From positions 7,090 through 71,089 of the forward strand of contig JBEVKF010000126.1 of assembly GCA_040509755.1 (NCBI GenBank): a stretch of 64,000 bases of DNA, written 5' to 3'. The stretch is from JACVRW01 sp040509755. GTDB lineage: Bacteria > Actinomycetota > Thermoleophilia > Solirubrobacterales > Thermoleophilaceae. Each line of letters starts with the position of its first letter. Within the stretch, counting starts at the first letter, position 1. A model generated the notes under the pieces. That model was not told the origin of the DNA and made no database searches. It worked only from the letters and a program-made list of their open reading frames with translations. Position numbers and translations under genes: made by a program. This document shows positions 8,796 to 16,482 of this stretch, piece after piece.

Positions 8796-9607
8796 TCGCC
8801 CGTCGCTGCCGCGCGCGCCCGCTCGGCGGCGGCCGCCCCGCGGGCCTCGCCGCGCAGGTGCGCGCTCGTGTCGATCCTGCGGATCTCCGCGCGAGCGAGC
8901 AGCTCTTCGCCGATCAGCCGTTCGGCGTGCGGCTCCTCGAGGTCGTCGGGATCGAGCACCAGCAGTACATCCTGCTGCACGGTGTGCCACTGCTCGGCCG
9001 TCACTCGCTCGGAGGCCACCAGCAGCTGGCCGGGCCGGTGCAGCCAGTGCAGGTCGAAGAGGCCCAGCCGGTAGGCGTAGAGGCGATCGCCGTCAGAGAA
9101 GAGGAAGTTGAGCCCGCTGAACGGCGAGCACTCGACTGTCTTGCGGACGCAGCGGCGGAAGGATTCAATCGGGTCGGCGGCGTCGTAGCCGGCCATCAGG
9201 AAGTTGAAGAACACCTCCGAATCCGTATCGCCCTTGGGCTCGGCGACGCCTGGTTCCGTGAGCAGGCGCGGGTAGCGCAGGATCGTCCCGTTGTGGCCGA
9301 GGGAATAGCTCCCCAGGCAGAAGGGATGAGTGTTCTCGGCTGACAGCCCGCCCATCGTTGCGCGGCGCACGTGGACGTTGAAGATCCGCCCGCTCATGTT
9401 CGTCGCAGCAAGAAACTCGCCGTCGCCGTGGGCGGCGTGGGGGAAGCGCACGAGCGTCGGGTCGAGGCCGTCGGCGCGCTCGTAGACGGCCATTCCCCAC
9501 CCGGAGTCGTGCTCCTCGGACTGGCGGACAAGCGGATTCTCCGCCTCGACCAGCTCATGCCGGATCGAGGCCGGCTCCGCGGCTACGCAGCCGAACACGC
9601 GGCACAT
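8792..9607 (-). CDS. Class II glutamine amidotransferase (Ntn-type)
   Basis: 271 residues beginning MCRVFG, so removal of Met exposes the Cys2 nucleophile of class II amidotransferases. HDSGWGMAVYE, NVHVRRATMGGLSAENTHPF and SYSLGHNGTI are the conserved substrate-pocket segments of the YafJ/EgtC-like group. A separate acceptor domain is lacking, so the amide acceptor is unknown. It is the promoter-proximal gene of the run leading to murT-methyltransferase-gatD, which is noteworthy because that operon already encodes its own class I glutaminase, GatD. Confidence 0.88.
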   Translation of the reverse strand: MCRVFGCVAAEPASIRHELVEAENPLVRQSEEHDSGWGMAVYERADGLDPTLVRFPHAAHGDGEFLAATNMSGRIFNVHVRRATMGGLSAENTHPFCLGSYSLGHNGTILRYPRLLTEPGVAEPKGDTDSEVFFNFLMAGYDAADPIESFRRCVRKTVECSPFSGLNFLFSDGDRLYAYRLGLFDLHWLHRPGQLLVASERVTAEQWHTVQQDVLLVLDPDDLEEPHAERLIGEELLARAEIRRIDTSAHLRGEARGAAAAERARAAATGE

Positions 9608-9660
9608 GACGCCGCAACCTTACCGGGGGCGAGTTTCGGGGCGCCGGGGGTTAGCCCGGC

Positions 9661-10164
9661 ATGGAACTGCCAGTGGCCGAACCGAAGCGAATCTGGTGGG
9701 CGCGCCCGCGCAAGCTGTGCGCGCTGGAGCGACCCGGGGGAGGGGGGAGAAATCACCGGACCGAGCGGCGACTCGGCGAGATCGCGTACCTGCGCTCGCG
9801 CGGGGTCGTGCTGGTGGTCTCGACCATGCGGACTCGGCACAACCTCCCGGCCTACGACGAGGCGGGGCTCGAGTGGCACCACGTCCCGGTCGCGGCCACC
9901 GAGGACGGCGCGGAGGCGCTCGAGGAGCTGCTCTCGCTGCTGCGCCGCGAGACGCGGCGGCGTGGCGCGATCGCGATCCACGGCGACCGCTACACGGACT
10001 TCGTGGCCGCCGCCGGCGCCGCCCACCTGCACGAGCACCGCGGCGTCGACCCAGCCCAGGCGCTCGCGCGGGCCGCTGCGGCGGGTCTGACCGTCACCGA
10101 CGCCGCCTGCGCCCTGCTCGGCGTGCGCCCGGCGCAGGTGGAGGCGCTGCGGGGGGCGGCCTGA
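9661..10164 (+). CDS. Dual-specificity-phosphatase-like protein, probably inactive
   Basis: 167 residues. The order RPGGGG...RLGEIAYLRSRGVVLVVSTM, then AGLEWHHVPVAATEDG, then a helix and IAIHGDRYTDFVAAAGAAHL resembles the DSP/PTP-like fold (N-terminal strand, general-acid loop, P-loop, helix). The P-loop position reads HGDRYTDF instead of HCxxGxxR, so the nucleophilic Cys and the phosphate-binding Arg spacing are lost. A pseudophosphatase role is inferred. The fold assignment itself rests on pattern only. The ATG at 9661 lies 53 bp from the divergent glutaminase start. Confidence 0.5.
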   Translation: MELPVAEPKRIWWARPRKLCALERPGGGGRNHRTERRLGEIAYLRSRGVVLVVSTMRTRHNLPAYDEAGLEWHHVPVAATEDGAEALEELLSLLRRETRRRGAIAIHGDRYTDFVAAAGAAHLHEHRGVDPAQALARAAAAGLTVTDAACALLGVRPAQVEALRGAA

Positions 10165-10310
10165 TGGCCGGGAGCTCGGCGACGTGCATCCGGTTGCGCG
10201 CGTGGGCCGAAGCGTGTCGACTTTCTGTCCCAGGCGGTCAACAAGTCGACAAGCTTCCGAAGACGGGCCCGCGCGCCCAGGCCGTGATCCTCGTCCCGGA
10301 GGGTCGCCCA

Positions 10311-11105
10311 CTACTCCACGAGCAGCCGCGCCAGCGTCTGCGCGACCGCGACCGGCTGGGGCTCGATGCCGTCGAGGGCCGATCGTTCGCCGCCGCCGCT
10401 GAGCACGTAGGCGGCGTCGAGGTCCGCGGCCGCCGCGGCCGCCAGGTCGGAGTCCACGCGGTCGCCGACCACGAGCGTTCGCCCCTCGCCGAGGCGGTCG
10501 AGGGCGGTCAGGAACAGTTGCGGCTCGGGCTTTCCGACCAGGAGCGCCGTGCTCTTGGTGGCGTACTCCACGGCGGCCAGCAGAGCGCCCGTGCCGGGCC
10601 AGTGGCCATCCGGCTGCGGATAGGTGGGGTCGCGTGCCGTGGCAAGGAGGTCCGCGCCGCGCATTACCGCCTGGACGGCGTTGCGCAGGTCGTCGTAGAC
10701 CAGGTCGGTGGTGCCGGCAACGATCACGACCTCGGCCCGCGAGGCGAGGTCGGTCGAGTTGAGCACCTTCAGGCCGGCGGCGGACACGTGGCGCAACATC
10801 GCCGCGGTGCCGATCACGAAGGCGGTGCGCCCGGTGTAGGTGTCGGCGAGCACGTGCTGCATGGCGCCACCGACGGTGACAACGTCGCGCAGCGAGGCCT
10901 TCACTCCGATCCCCCAGAGCTGCGCCAGCAGGTCCTCAGTGGACTCATAGGCGTTGTTGGTTGCGAAGGCGATGCCCTTTTCCGCGGCGCGCAGTGCGTC
11001 GAGCGCTTTGGCCACCCCCGGTGTGGGCTGCCCGCCAACCCAGACGCAGCCATCGAGGTCGAGGATGAATTGGTCGTAGCGGGCGGCGAGGGGGGTGAGC
11101 GACAC
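10311..11105 (-). CDS. HAD superfamily (subclass IIA) phosphatase, NagD-like
   Basis: 264 residues. Motif I is FILDLDGCVWVG (nucleophile and acid Asp), motif II is FATNNA, the lysine motif is LLVGKPEP and motif III is LVVGDRVDSDLAAA. The cap arrangement and length match the NagD / p-nitrophenylphosphatase / phosphoglycolate phosphatase group. A phosphomonoesterase in the cytosol is likely, but the substrate is undetermined. About 146 bp with no recognisable feature separates its stop from the preceding plus-strand gene. The start overlaps the divergent cyclophilin gene region, so the two promoters lie inside each other's 5' ends. Confidence 0.9.
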   Translation of the reverse strand: MSLTPLAARYDQFILDLDGCVWVGGQPTPGVAKALDALRAAEKGIAFATNNAYESTEDLLAQLWGIGVKASLRDVVTVGGAMQHVLADTYTGRTAFVIGTAAMLRHVSAAGLKVLNSTDLASRAEVVIVAGTTDLVYDDLRNAVQAVMRGADLLATARDPTYPQPDGHWPGTGALLAAVEYATKSTALLVGKPEPQLFLTALDRLGEGRTLVVGDRVDSDLAAAAAADLDAAYVLSGGGERSALDGIEPQPVAVAQTLARLLVE

Positions 11106-11124
11106 GTCGCTAGCCTACGCGCCC

Positions 11125-11829
11125 GTGTTCCGGCCGCTCATGGTGCTGCTCTTCCTGGTGGCATTCGCCTTCGCCGCCTGCGGTGACGACGACGAGCCGA
11201 GCTCGCAGGGCTCGAGCGACGGCGCGCCCGCACAGACAGAGGAGCAGGCGCAGCAGAAAGAGAGCGGCGGCTGCGAGACGGTCGAGGCACCGGCGCCCAA
11301 GCCCGACGGCGGCGCGAAGAAGCCCAAGCGCGCGCTCGCGGCCGGTGCGAAGTACGACGTGGTCATGCGGACGAGCTGCGGCGAGATCACCATTCGGCTC
11401 GACCAGAAGACGTCTCCCAAGACCGCGGCGTCGTTTGCCAACCTCGTGGACACCGGCTTCTACGACGGGACCGCCTTCCACCGCATCGTTCCGGGCTTCG
11501 TCATCCAGGGGGGCGACCCCACCGGCACGGGCAGCGGTGGGCCGGGCTACTCCACGCGGGACGTCCCGCCGCAGGACACGGTCTACACCCAGGGCGTCGT
11601 GGCCATGGCGAAGACGGCCACCGAGCCGCCCGGCACGTCGGGCAGCCAGTTCTACATCGTGACCGCCCCCGACGCCGGCCTGCCACCCGAGTACGCGGTG
11701 CTCGGGAAGGTCGTGGCGGGCCAGGACGTGGTCGACGCGATCGGCGAGCTGGGCGATCCGGCCAGCGGAGGGGCCGGGACTCCGCTTCAGCCGGTGGTCA
11801 TCGAGAGCGCGGAGCTCGTAAAGGGCTGA
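11125..11829 (+). CDS. Cyclophilin-type peptidyl-prolyl isomerase, lipoprotein
   Basis: About 234 residues from GTG 11125. The N-terminus FRPLMVLLFLVAFAFAACG is a type II signal peptide with lipobox FAAC, so the mature protein should be anchored to the outer face of the membrane. A Gln/Ser/Lys-rich linker precedes the cyclophilin domain. AFHRIVPGFVIQGGDPTGTG holds the catalytic Arg, Phe and Gln positions and GSQFYIVT follows. The position equivalent to the active-site His region reads PPEYAVLGKV. It probably folds exported proteins. A GTG at 11095 is in frame but would add residues before the signal peptide; ATG 11140 would remove its Arg. Confidence 0.9.
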   Translation: MFRPLMVLLFLVAFAFAACGDDDEPSSQGSSDGAPAQTEEQAQQKESGGCETVEAPAPKPDGGAKKPKRALAAGAKYDVVMRTSCGEITIRLDQKTSPKTAASFANLVDTGFYDGTAFHRIVPGFVIQGGDPTGTGSGGPGYSTRDVPPQDTVYTQGVVAMAKTATEPPGTSGSQFYIVTAPDAGLPPEYAVLGKVVAGQDVVDAIGELGDPASGGAGTPLQPVVIESAELVKG

Positions 11830-11852
11830 AGCGGGTCGGTAGATTCGAAGCA

Positions 11853-12584
11853 ATGCCCTTCGACGTGACCGACGCGGACTTCGACCAACGGGTGCTCGAG
11901 CGCTCGTCGGAGCTGCCCGTCCTGGTGGACTTCTGGGCCGACTGGTGCCAGCCCTGTCATGCGCTGGCCCCGTTGATCGAGCGGGCGGTGGCGGCGCATG
12001 AGGGCAAGATCGAGCTGGCGAAGCTCGATGTCGACGCCAACCAGGCCACGGCCGCCCGCTACGCGGTGCGCGGCCTTCCCACGGTCAAGGCATTCCGCGA
12101 CGGGCGCGTGGAGAGCGAGTTCAGCGGTGCCCAGCCGGCCGTAGCCGTCGAGCGTTTCGTCGACGCCCTCGTGCCCTCCGAGGCCGACGAGCTGGTCGGC
12201 GGGGGCGACGAGGACGCGCTGCGGCAAGCCCTCGAGCTCGAGCCCGACCACCCGGTGGCTCGCCGCGAGCTGGGGCGGCTGATGCTCGGCCGCGGAGAGA
12301 CCTCGGAGGCGCTCGAGCTGCTCGATGGCGTGGTGGGCGACTTCGTCGCGGACGGCCTCGCCGCACGCGCGCAACTGGCCGGCGACCCCGAGCTCGACGC
12401 GGCCTTCGAGGCGTGGGACGCGGGCGACCCCGGCACGGCGCTCGAGACGCTCCAGGTGGCGCTGCTCGACCCCGAGCGGCGGGACCTCGTGCGGCGCGTG
12501 ATGGTTGCGATCTTCACAGAGCTCGGCGCGGATGATCCGCTCGCGAGCGAGCACCGGCGCCGGCTCGCGGCGGCGCTCTACTAG
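11853..12584 (+). CDS. Thioredoxin-TPR co-chaperone (CnoX/YbbN-like)
   Basis: A 243-residue cytosolic protein. The N-terminal thioredoxin domain has VDFWADWCQPCHALAP, so the active site is WCQPC, and the cis-Pro segment is RGLPTVKAF. The C-terminal half (from about residue 110) is helical with TPR-like repeats (DALRQALELEPDHPVARRELGRLML). This architecture is CnoX/YbbN, a holdase that protects clients and hands them to chaperonins. E. coli CnoX has SxxC, whereas this one keeps both cysteines and may be a true disulfide reductase. It lies 23 bp downstream of the cyclophilin gene. Confidence 0.9.
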   Translation: MPFDVTDADFDQRVLERSSELPVLVDFWADWCQPCHALAPLIERAVAAHEGKIELAKLDVDANQATAARYAVRGLPTVKAFRDGRVESEFSGAQPAVAVERFVDALVPSEADELVGGGDEDALRQALELEPDHPVARRELGRLMLGRGETSEALELLDGVVGDFVADGLAARAQLAGDPELDAAFEAWDAGDPGTALETLQVALLDPERRDLVRRVMVAIFTELGADDPLASEHRRRLAAALY

Positions 12585-13198
12585 CGCGGCGCGGCGCCGC
12601 CCGCCCTGGCCTCGCGCGCCCGCGCTTGGCGCCTTCGGCCGAACAGAACCAGCACCCCGACCACCACCACCAGAAGCACGAAGCCGAAGAAGATCGCGCT
12701 TCCCAGTCCGACGCCGCCGAAGGGCAGCGTGACCAGCAGGACAAGACCGGTGCCGATGGCCAGAACGCCCAGGACGAGCAGGATCAGAAGGACGATGCCG
12801 CGGATCCGGGCGAGCAGGCCGGCGCTGGCGGGCGGGATCAGCAGCCCCATCATCCGCAACAAGAACATCTGGCGGCCGGAGGGCGCCTCCTGGCCGAGCT
12901 TCTCCATCGCCGCCTTCAACTCATCCGGCTTGCGCTCGGCGAGCGCCATGGAGGCCTTCATCATCTGCCGCAGTGCGGGGCGCTCCTGGGGATGGCACCC
13001 GGCGAGCGCCTCGTTGAAGTACTGACGGGCGGCGTCGACGTCGTAGCGCTCGGCCGCACGGGCGCCGAGTATCGCCTTGGCCGCCACGCGGTGCTTTGAC
13101 TCGCTCTGCAGTTGCTCGTCGGTCCGGCTTTCGAGCTGCGGGATCGCGGCGAGCGCCCCGACCTGCATCTGCATCTTCATCTGCTTCTGCTTGGCCAC
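12581..13198 (-). CDS. Hypothetical membrane protein with helical N-terminal domain
   Basis: 205 residues, family not recognised. A Lys/Met/Gln-rich start (MAKQKQMKMQMQ) and a helical soluble segment of about 110 residues (AKAILGARAAERYDVDAARQ, then a TPR-like stretch) precede two closely spaced transmembrane helices (about 130-150 and 160-182). A basic Arg-rich tail ends the protein. The stop overlaps the convergent CnoX-like gene by 4 bp. The helical repeat beside a TPR chaperone may be coincidental. Confidence 0.7.
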   Translation of the reverse strand: MAKQKQMKMQMQVGALAAIPQLESRTDEQLQSESKHRVAAKAILGARAAERYDVDAARQYFNEALAGCHPQERPALRQMMKASMALAERKPDELKAAMEKLGQEAPSGRQMFLLRMMGLLIPPASAGLLARIRGIVLLILLVLGVLAIGTGLVLLVTLPFGGVGLGSAIFFGFVLLVVVVGVLVLFGRRRQARAREARAGGAAPR

Positions 13199-13240
13199 CC
13201 CCAGAGAGTCTGCCAGACTAGGACCGCCCGGCTGGGAACC

Positions 13241-13558
13241 TCAGTCCTCGTCGGGGCGGTCGTGCGTGCGCGCGTCGTCGCCCTCGCCGTACTCGGCGCC
13301 GGACAGGTCGCTCTCGCGTTCGCCCGTAAAGGCATCGCGGCTGGGGTCGCGCAGGTGAACCGCGCCGTGCTCGGCGTTCTCGCGCAGGTCCTCCTCCGCC
13401 AACTCGAAGCCCTCGGCCTCGCCGCCGCCGGCTTCGTCCACCGGCCGGCGCGCCGGATCCTCGTCGCCGGGCGCCCGGCCTCCGATCGCGCCCGCGTCGT
13501 ACGCGGCGGCCTCCGCTTCGCGACTCTCCCTGATGTCCTGTGGGTCTCGTTCGGTCAT
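13241..13558 (-). CDS. Small acidic conserved-type hypothetical protein
   Basis: 105 residues, strongly acidic and probably disordered, with no Cys or Trp. The ordered-looking core GGGEAEGFELAEEDLRENAEHG, flanked by RRPVDEAG and AEYGEGDD, resembles a motif I recall from many small actinobacterial proteins of unknown function. The length, start codon and coding-like composition support a real gene. No function can be assigned. About 42 bp without an evident feature separates it from the membrane protein gene upstream. Confidence 0.6.
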   Translation of the reverse strand: MTERDPQDIRESREAEAAAYDAGAIGGRAPGDEDPARRPVDEAGGGEAEGFELAEEDLRENAEHGAVHLRDPSRDAFTGERESDLSGAEYGEGDDARTHDRPDED

Positions 13559-13611
13559 TGCGGAGTCAGTAGCCGGTTTCGGGAGCCCGGAAACATGGGT
13601 AGCAGGACGCC

Positions 13612-13854
13612 ATGACTATCGGAATCATCGTTGGCGTCTGCATCCTGTTGCTGGTGTTGGGGTTTCTCCTGCCGCGGCTCTCGCGTGAGCCCCAGAAGGG
13701 CGTCGACCGCACCCTGGGCGTCGGCCAGCGCACCGGCGGCAAAGCCCCCGGCATCATCGGACGGCTGTTCTCCAAGTCGTTCGGCACGTCGCGCAAGGCG
13801 ACGAACAAGAGCGCCGAGACCGGCCGCCGCGGCCGCGGCAAGCTGCCCCTCTAG
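13612..13854 (+). CDS. Small single-span membrane protein
   Basis: 80 residues. An N-terminal hydrophobic helix (IIGIIVGVCILLLVLGFLL region, about residues 3-21) is followed by a basic, Gly/Ser/Arg/Lys-rich cytoplasmic tail ending KLPL. No family is recognised. It converges tail to tail with the DivIVA-like gene; the stops abut at 13854/13855. The positively charged tail might contact lipids or nucleic acid, which is speculation. Confidence 0.6.
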   Translation: MTIGIIVGVCILLLVLGFLLPRLSREPQKGVDRTLGVGQRTGGKAPGIIGRLFSKSFGTSRKATNKSAETGRRGRGKLPL

Positions 13855-14673
13855 TCAGTCGCGGGGCTCGGGGTCCGAATCCTCGGGCTCTGATTCCGAG
13901 CCCTCGTCTTCGGCTCCGCCGGGAAGCGCCTCGAGCTCAACCGTGTGACCCGGCTCGTCGGCCGCGGAGGCATCTTCGGCGACGGGCTCGAGCCAGTAGG
14001 CCTCCGCCTCGTCACCCGCGGTCTCGTCCTCGCCGGAATCGACGCGATATGGCTCGGTCCCGCCGTCGACGGGATCGAAATCGATCGGCTGCGGCCCGTT
14101 TGCCTCGCCCGATAGGCCGATCGGGCCGGCGAACTGGTCTTCGGAGGTCGCGGGCTCCGGCTCCAGGTCATCGCGCGCCAGCGGCTCTGGCATCTTCACC
14201 CGCTCGAGCGCGTCGTCGGATAGGCCCAGGACCTCGTCGGCCAGCGCGCGAATGTCCTCGATCAGGCTTTGGCGCTGGTCCCACAGCCGACGGGTGTCGA
14301 CCACGATCTGCTCCGAATAGATGTCCGCGTCACGTCGCACGATCTCGGCCTCGCGCTCGGCCGCCTGGATGATGCTCTCGGCGTCGGCCTGTGAGCGGGC
14401 GGTGAGCTCAGCCGCGGTCGCGTTTGCGCGCTGGAGGATCCCGGCTGTCTGCACACCCACCTCGTCCAGGGCATTCTGGACCACGTCCTCGCGAGACTGC
14501 CTGGACTCGAGGTCCGCCACCAAGGCTCGAACCTCGGCGAGGAAGTCGTCGACAGAGCGCCGGTCATATCCACGCACCGCGAGCGGGAAGCTCACATCCT
14601 GCAGCCGGTCGACCGTGGATGACCCGCGCTGGAAGCGCGGGGGTTGGGTGTCGCTGGTCTCCGAATAGGCCAT
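13855..14673 (-). CDS. DivIVA-domain protein
   Basis: 272 residues from ATG 14673. QDVSFPLAVRGYDRRSVDDFLAEV is the DivIVA/Wag31 N-terminal motif. A long coiled coil follows (about 60-165: QSREDVVQNALDEVG through DTRRLWDQRQSLIEDIR). The last 100 residues are a very acidic, low-complexity tail (Asp/Glu/Pro/Ser). DivIVA proteins sense negative membrane curvature and organise polar growth or septation. This one may be a paralogue rather than the main Wag31, because Wag31 normally sits in the sepF cluster, which lies far away at 61 kb here. Confidence 0.85.
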   Translation of the reverse strand: MAYSETSDTQPPRFQRGSSTVDRLQDVSFPLAVRGYDRRSVDDFLAEVRALVADLESRQSREDVVQNALDEVGVQTAGILQRANATAAELTARSQADAESIIQAAEREAEIVRRDADIYSEQIVVDTRRLWDQRQSLIEDIRALADEVLGLSDDALERVKMPEPLARDDLEPEPATSEDQFAGPIGLSGEANGPQPIDFDPVDGGTEPYRVDSGEDETAGDEAEAYWLEPVAEDASAADEPGHTVELEALPGGAEDEGSESEPEDSDPEPRD

Positions 14674-14708
14674 GACGTGCAGTATGGCTCGCGGTCGGAC
14701 GGTCTGCA

Positions 14709-15659
14709 CTACGGGCGGGCGGGTTTTACTCGGAACCCCGTCTTGCTGCCCCGTCCGCGGGAGAACGTTCCGGTCGTGGCGTTGAGCACCCACGGCCGCG
14801 GGAGGGTGCCCGCATAGTCCTCCAGGAAGGAGGTGAACCGCGCCGACGCCTGCGCGCAGGAGAGGCCGCCTCCGCTCAGCAAGGTGATCCTGTAGGGCCC
14901 CTTGGCGAGCCGGAGCTTCCCGATCCGGTCGTTGTGGAGGACCCGGAAGGTGCTCGGACAGCGGTTGCCCGTGGGGTGCGTCCCGCCACCGCCGCCGCTC
15001 GGGCTCGGGGGTCCCACGAGCTCCTTGATGCGGAAGCCGACGTTGCGTCCGCCGCGCATGAACGACCCGGTCTCGGGGTCGAGGAACCATGGGCTCGGGA
15101 GGATGCCGTCGAAGTCCTGCAGGAACTGGGCCAGGTCCCGGGCCGACTGGGAGCACGTGATTCGTCCGACCGAAAGCAGCGTGATCAGGTAGTTGCCTTT
15201 GGGAATCTTGAACAGGCCGATCCGGTCGTTGTGAAGCACCCTGAATGTCCCCGGGCAGGCGGCGCCGACAGGATGGTGCCCACCGCCGCCACCACCGCTG
15301 GAGGCCGGCGCCACGCTGAAGCCGACTGAGCTCGAGCCGCGCCTGAACGTGCCCAGGCCGGTTCCCTGCACGCTATAGCGCCATGGACGCGGAAGCTTGC
15401 CGTCCCAGTCCTCGAGAAACTGGCGGAAGTAGTCGGAGGCGTGCGCGCAGCTGAGCGAGGCCGAGTTGCGCAGCGTGAGCGTGTACGCGCCGGCGGGCAG
15501 CGACAGCGACCCGACCTTGTCGTCGTGGAGCACCTGGAAGGTTGCCGGACACGCCGCCGGCGTGCCGCTCTGCGCCGAGGCGGCTGCGGGCGACGCGAGG
15601 GCGATCGCGACAACGATGGTGGCCAGGGCCAGTGGCAGAAGGCGAATCCGTTCGAGCAT
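14709..15659 (-). CDS. Secreted protein with three tandem Cys-containing repeats
   Basis: 316 residues with a Sec signal peptide (LLPLALATIVVAIALASPAA, cleavage near residue 27-30). Three repeats of about 85 residues follow, starting at the cysteines near 37, 133 and 228. Each follows CPxTFxVLHxDxIG, a beta segment ending xYxITLL, SC, a short helix (ASxxFxxFLxDxxG), LPxPW and a terminal TGTFxRGxxxxGFRV. Each repeat has two cysteines, probably one disulfide. Gly-rich linkers (GGGGGGHHPVG, SGGGGGTHPTG) separate them. I do not recognise the domain; an extracellular binding or structural role is inferred. Flanking genes are divIVA-like and a cupin. Confidence 0.8.
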   Translation of the reverse strand: MLERIRLLPLALATIVVAIALASPAAASAQSGTPAACPATFQVLHDDKVGSLSLPAGAYTLTLRNSASLSCAHASDYFRQFLEDWDGKLPRPWRYSVQGTGLGTFRRGSSSVGFSVAPASSGGGGGGHHPVGAACPGTFRVLHNDRIGLFKIPKGNYLITLLSVGRITCSQSARDLAQFLQDFDGILPSPWFLDPETGSFMRGGRNVGFRIKELVGPPSPSGGGGGTHPTGNRCPSTFRVLHNDRIGKLRLAKGPYRITLLSGGGLSCAQASARFTSFLEDYAGTLPRPWVLNATTGTFSRGRGSKTGFRVKPARP

Positions 15660-15723
15660 GGCGCGAACCTAACAAATTCGACCCAGGTTTACGTAACCGT
15701 CCTTATCGAGCGTTGATCTCGAG
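15660..15723. other. Short AT-richer intergenic stretch with TTACGTAA palindrome
   Basis: This 64-bp gap between the cupin stop and the start of the repeat-protein gene is noticeably less GC-rich than its surroundings. It contains the perfect 8-bp palindrome TTACGTAA at 15689-15696. It is the natural place for the promoter of the secreted repeat protein. A regulator binding site is possible, but 8 bp alone is weak evidence. Confidence 0.3.
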
Positions 15724-16179
15724 TTATTCCGGCCTCAACCCCGGGACATCGAGGCCGGGCTCCTCCGGGGTGAGCCCAGGCGCGTAATCGCGCACCCAGA
15801 AGCTGCCGTCCTCGAGCATCTCGTTGATCTCCGGCGCCCTCATCGTGCTCACGATCAGGACGCGCGCGGGCTCACCCGAGTTGTTGTCGAGCCTGTGAGC
15901 GCCGGAGCGGCCCGCCGGACATGCGACCACGTCTCCCGGCCCGAGGCCGCGGGACTCGCCGTCGCCGGCGGTCAGCTCGAGCCGCCCGGCCAGCACGATC
16001 AGCAGCTCCTCGTTTGCGTAGTGCGCGTGCAGCGGAAACGTGGCCGCTCCGGCGGGCACCTCGAACAGCGAGGCGCCGAGGTCGCGCGCCCCGGCCTGGC
16101 GGGCGATTCGCGCGCGGCGCCAGCGAAACGGCGGATCGTGGCGCTCGGCGTCCCACTCGGGTTCGAACACGTTCGGCAT
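15724..16179 (-). CDS. Cupin-domain protein
   Basis: 151 residues forming a single cupin barrel. Motif 1 is FPLHAHYANEELLIVLAGRLEL (metal ligands His, His, Glu). Motif 2 is GPGDVVACPAGRSGAHRLDN, whose late His supplies the last ligand. Single cupins act as sugar or amino-acid isomerases, dioxygenases or ligand sensors, and nothing here narrows that. N- and C-terminal extensions (FEPEWDAERHDPPFRWRRAR; PGLTPEEPGLD) resemble members seen beside detoxification genes, but no pathway partner is adjacent. It is followed after 5 bp by another minus-strand small gene on the upstream side. Confidence 0.85.
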   Translation of the reverse strand: MPNVFEPEWDAERHDPPFRWRRARIARQAGARDLGASLFEVPAGAATFPLHAHYANEELLIVLAGRLELTAGDGESRGLGPGDVVACPAGRSGAHRLDNNSGEPARVLIVSTMRAPEINEMLEDGSFWVRDYAPGLTPEEPGLDVPGLRPE

Positions 16180-16184
16180 CGGCG

Positions 16185-16457
16185 TCAGGGCGCTGGATCG
16201 AGCCGGCCCGCAAGGGACAGCTGGCCCTTGGCGACCTCGAGCGGAACGCCGTCGTCGTCGACGGGTCCGCGCCGCGAGCGGCGGTGCTGCCAGTGGTCGA
16301 TCACCTCGCGGGCCGAGGCGTGGCGGTAGCTGATGCCCCGCTCGAGCGGCTCGAGCTCGATGACTCCGGCCTTGATCTGCCCGACCCGTCCGTGAAAGCG
16401 CCGGCCTCCCTTGGAGACCAGGACGATGTCGCCGGTCCGGATGCTCTCGAGCCTCAC
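16185..16457 (-). CDS. Small hypothetical protein, SH3/KOW-like beta core
   Basis: 90 residues, unrecognised. RTGDIVLVSKGGRRFHGRVGQIKAGVIELEPLERG looks like a small beta-barrel (SH3 or KOW type) of the kind used in nucleic-acid or protein binding. A basic stretch (QHRRSRRG) follows. It lies between a MarR regulator and the cupin gene on the same strand, 5 bp upstream of the cupin start, so the two may be co-transcribed. The function is unknown. Confidence 0.6.
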   Translation of the reverse strand: MRLESIRTGDIVLVSKGGRRFHGRVGQIKAGVIELEPLERGISYRHASAREVIDHWQHRRSRRGPVDDDGVPLEVAKGQLSLAGRLDPAP

Positions 16458-16482
16458 CCCACGGCCACTGTAGCCGAGGTCG

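Noticed and set aside
8792..9607. Class II glutaminase as EgtC of ergothioneine synthesis
   Set aside because: No egtA, egtB or egtD neighbours; only the general family is supported.
13864..13890. GGGTCCGAATCC resembling a tRNA T-arm
   Set aside because: It lies in the acidic tail of the DivIVA-like gene and no acceptor, D or anticodon arms can be built around it.
14860..15650. DNA-level repeats that could be a CRISPR array
   Set aside because: The repeats are 85-codon protein modules with coding drift, not short identical repeats with unique spacers.
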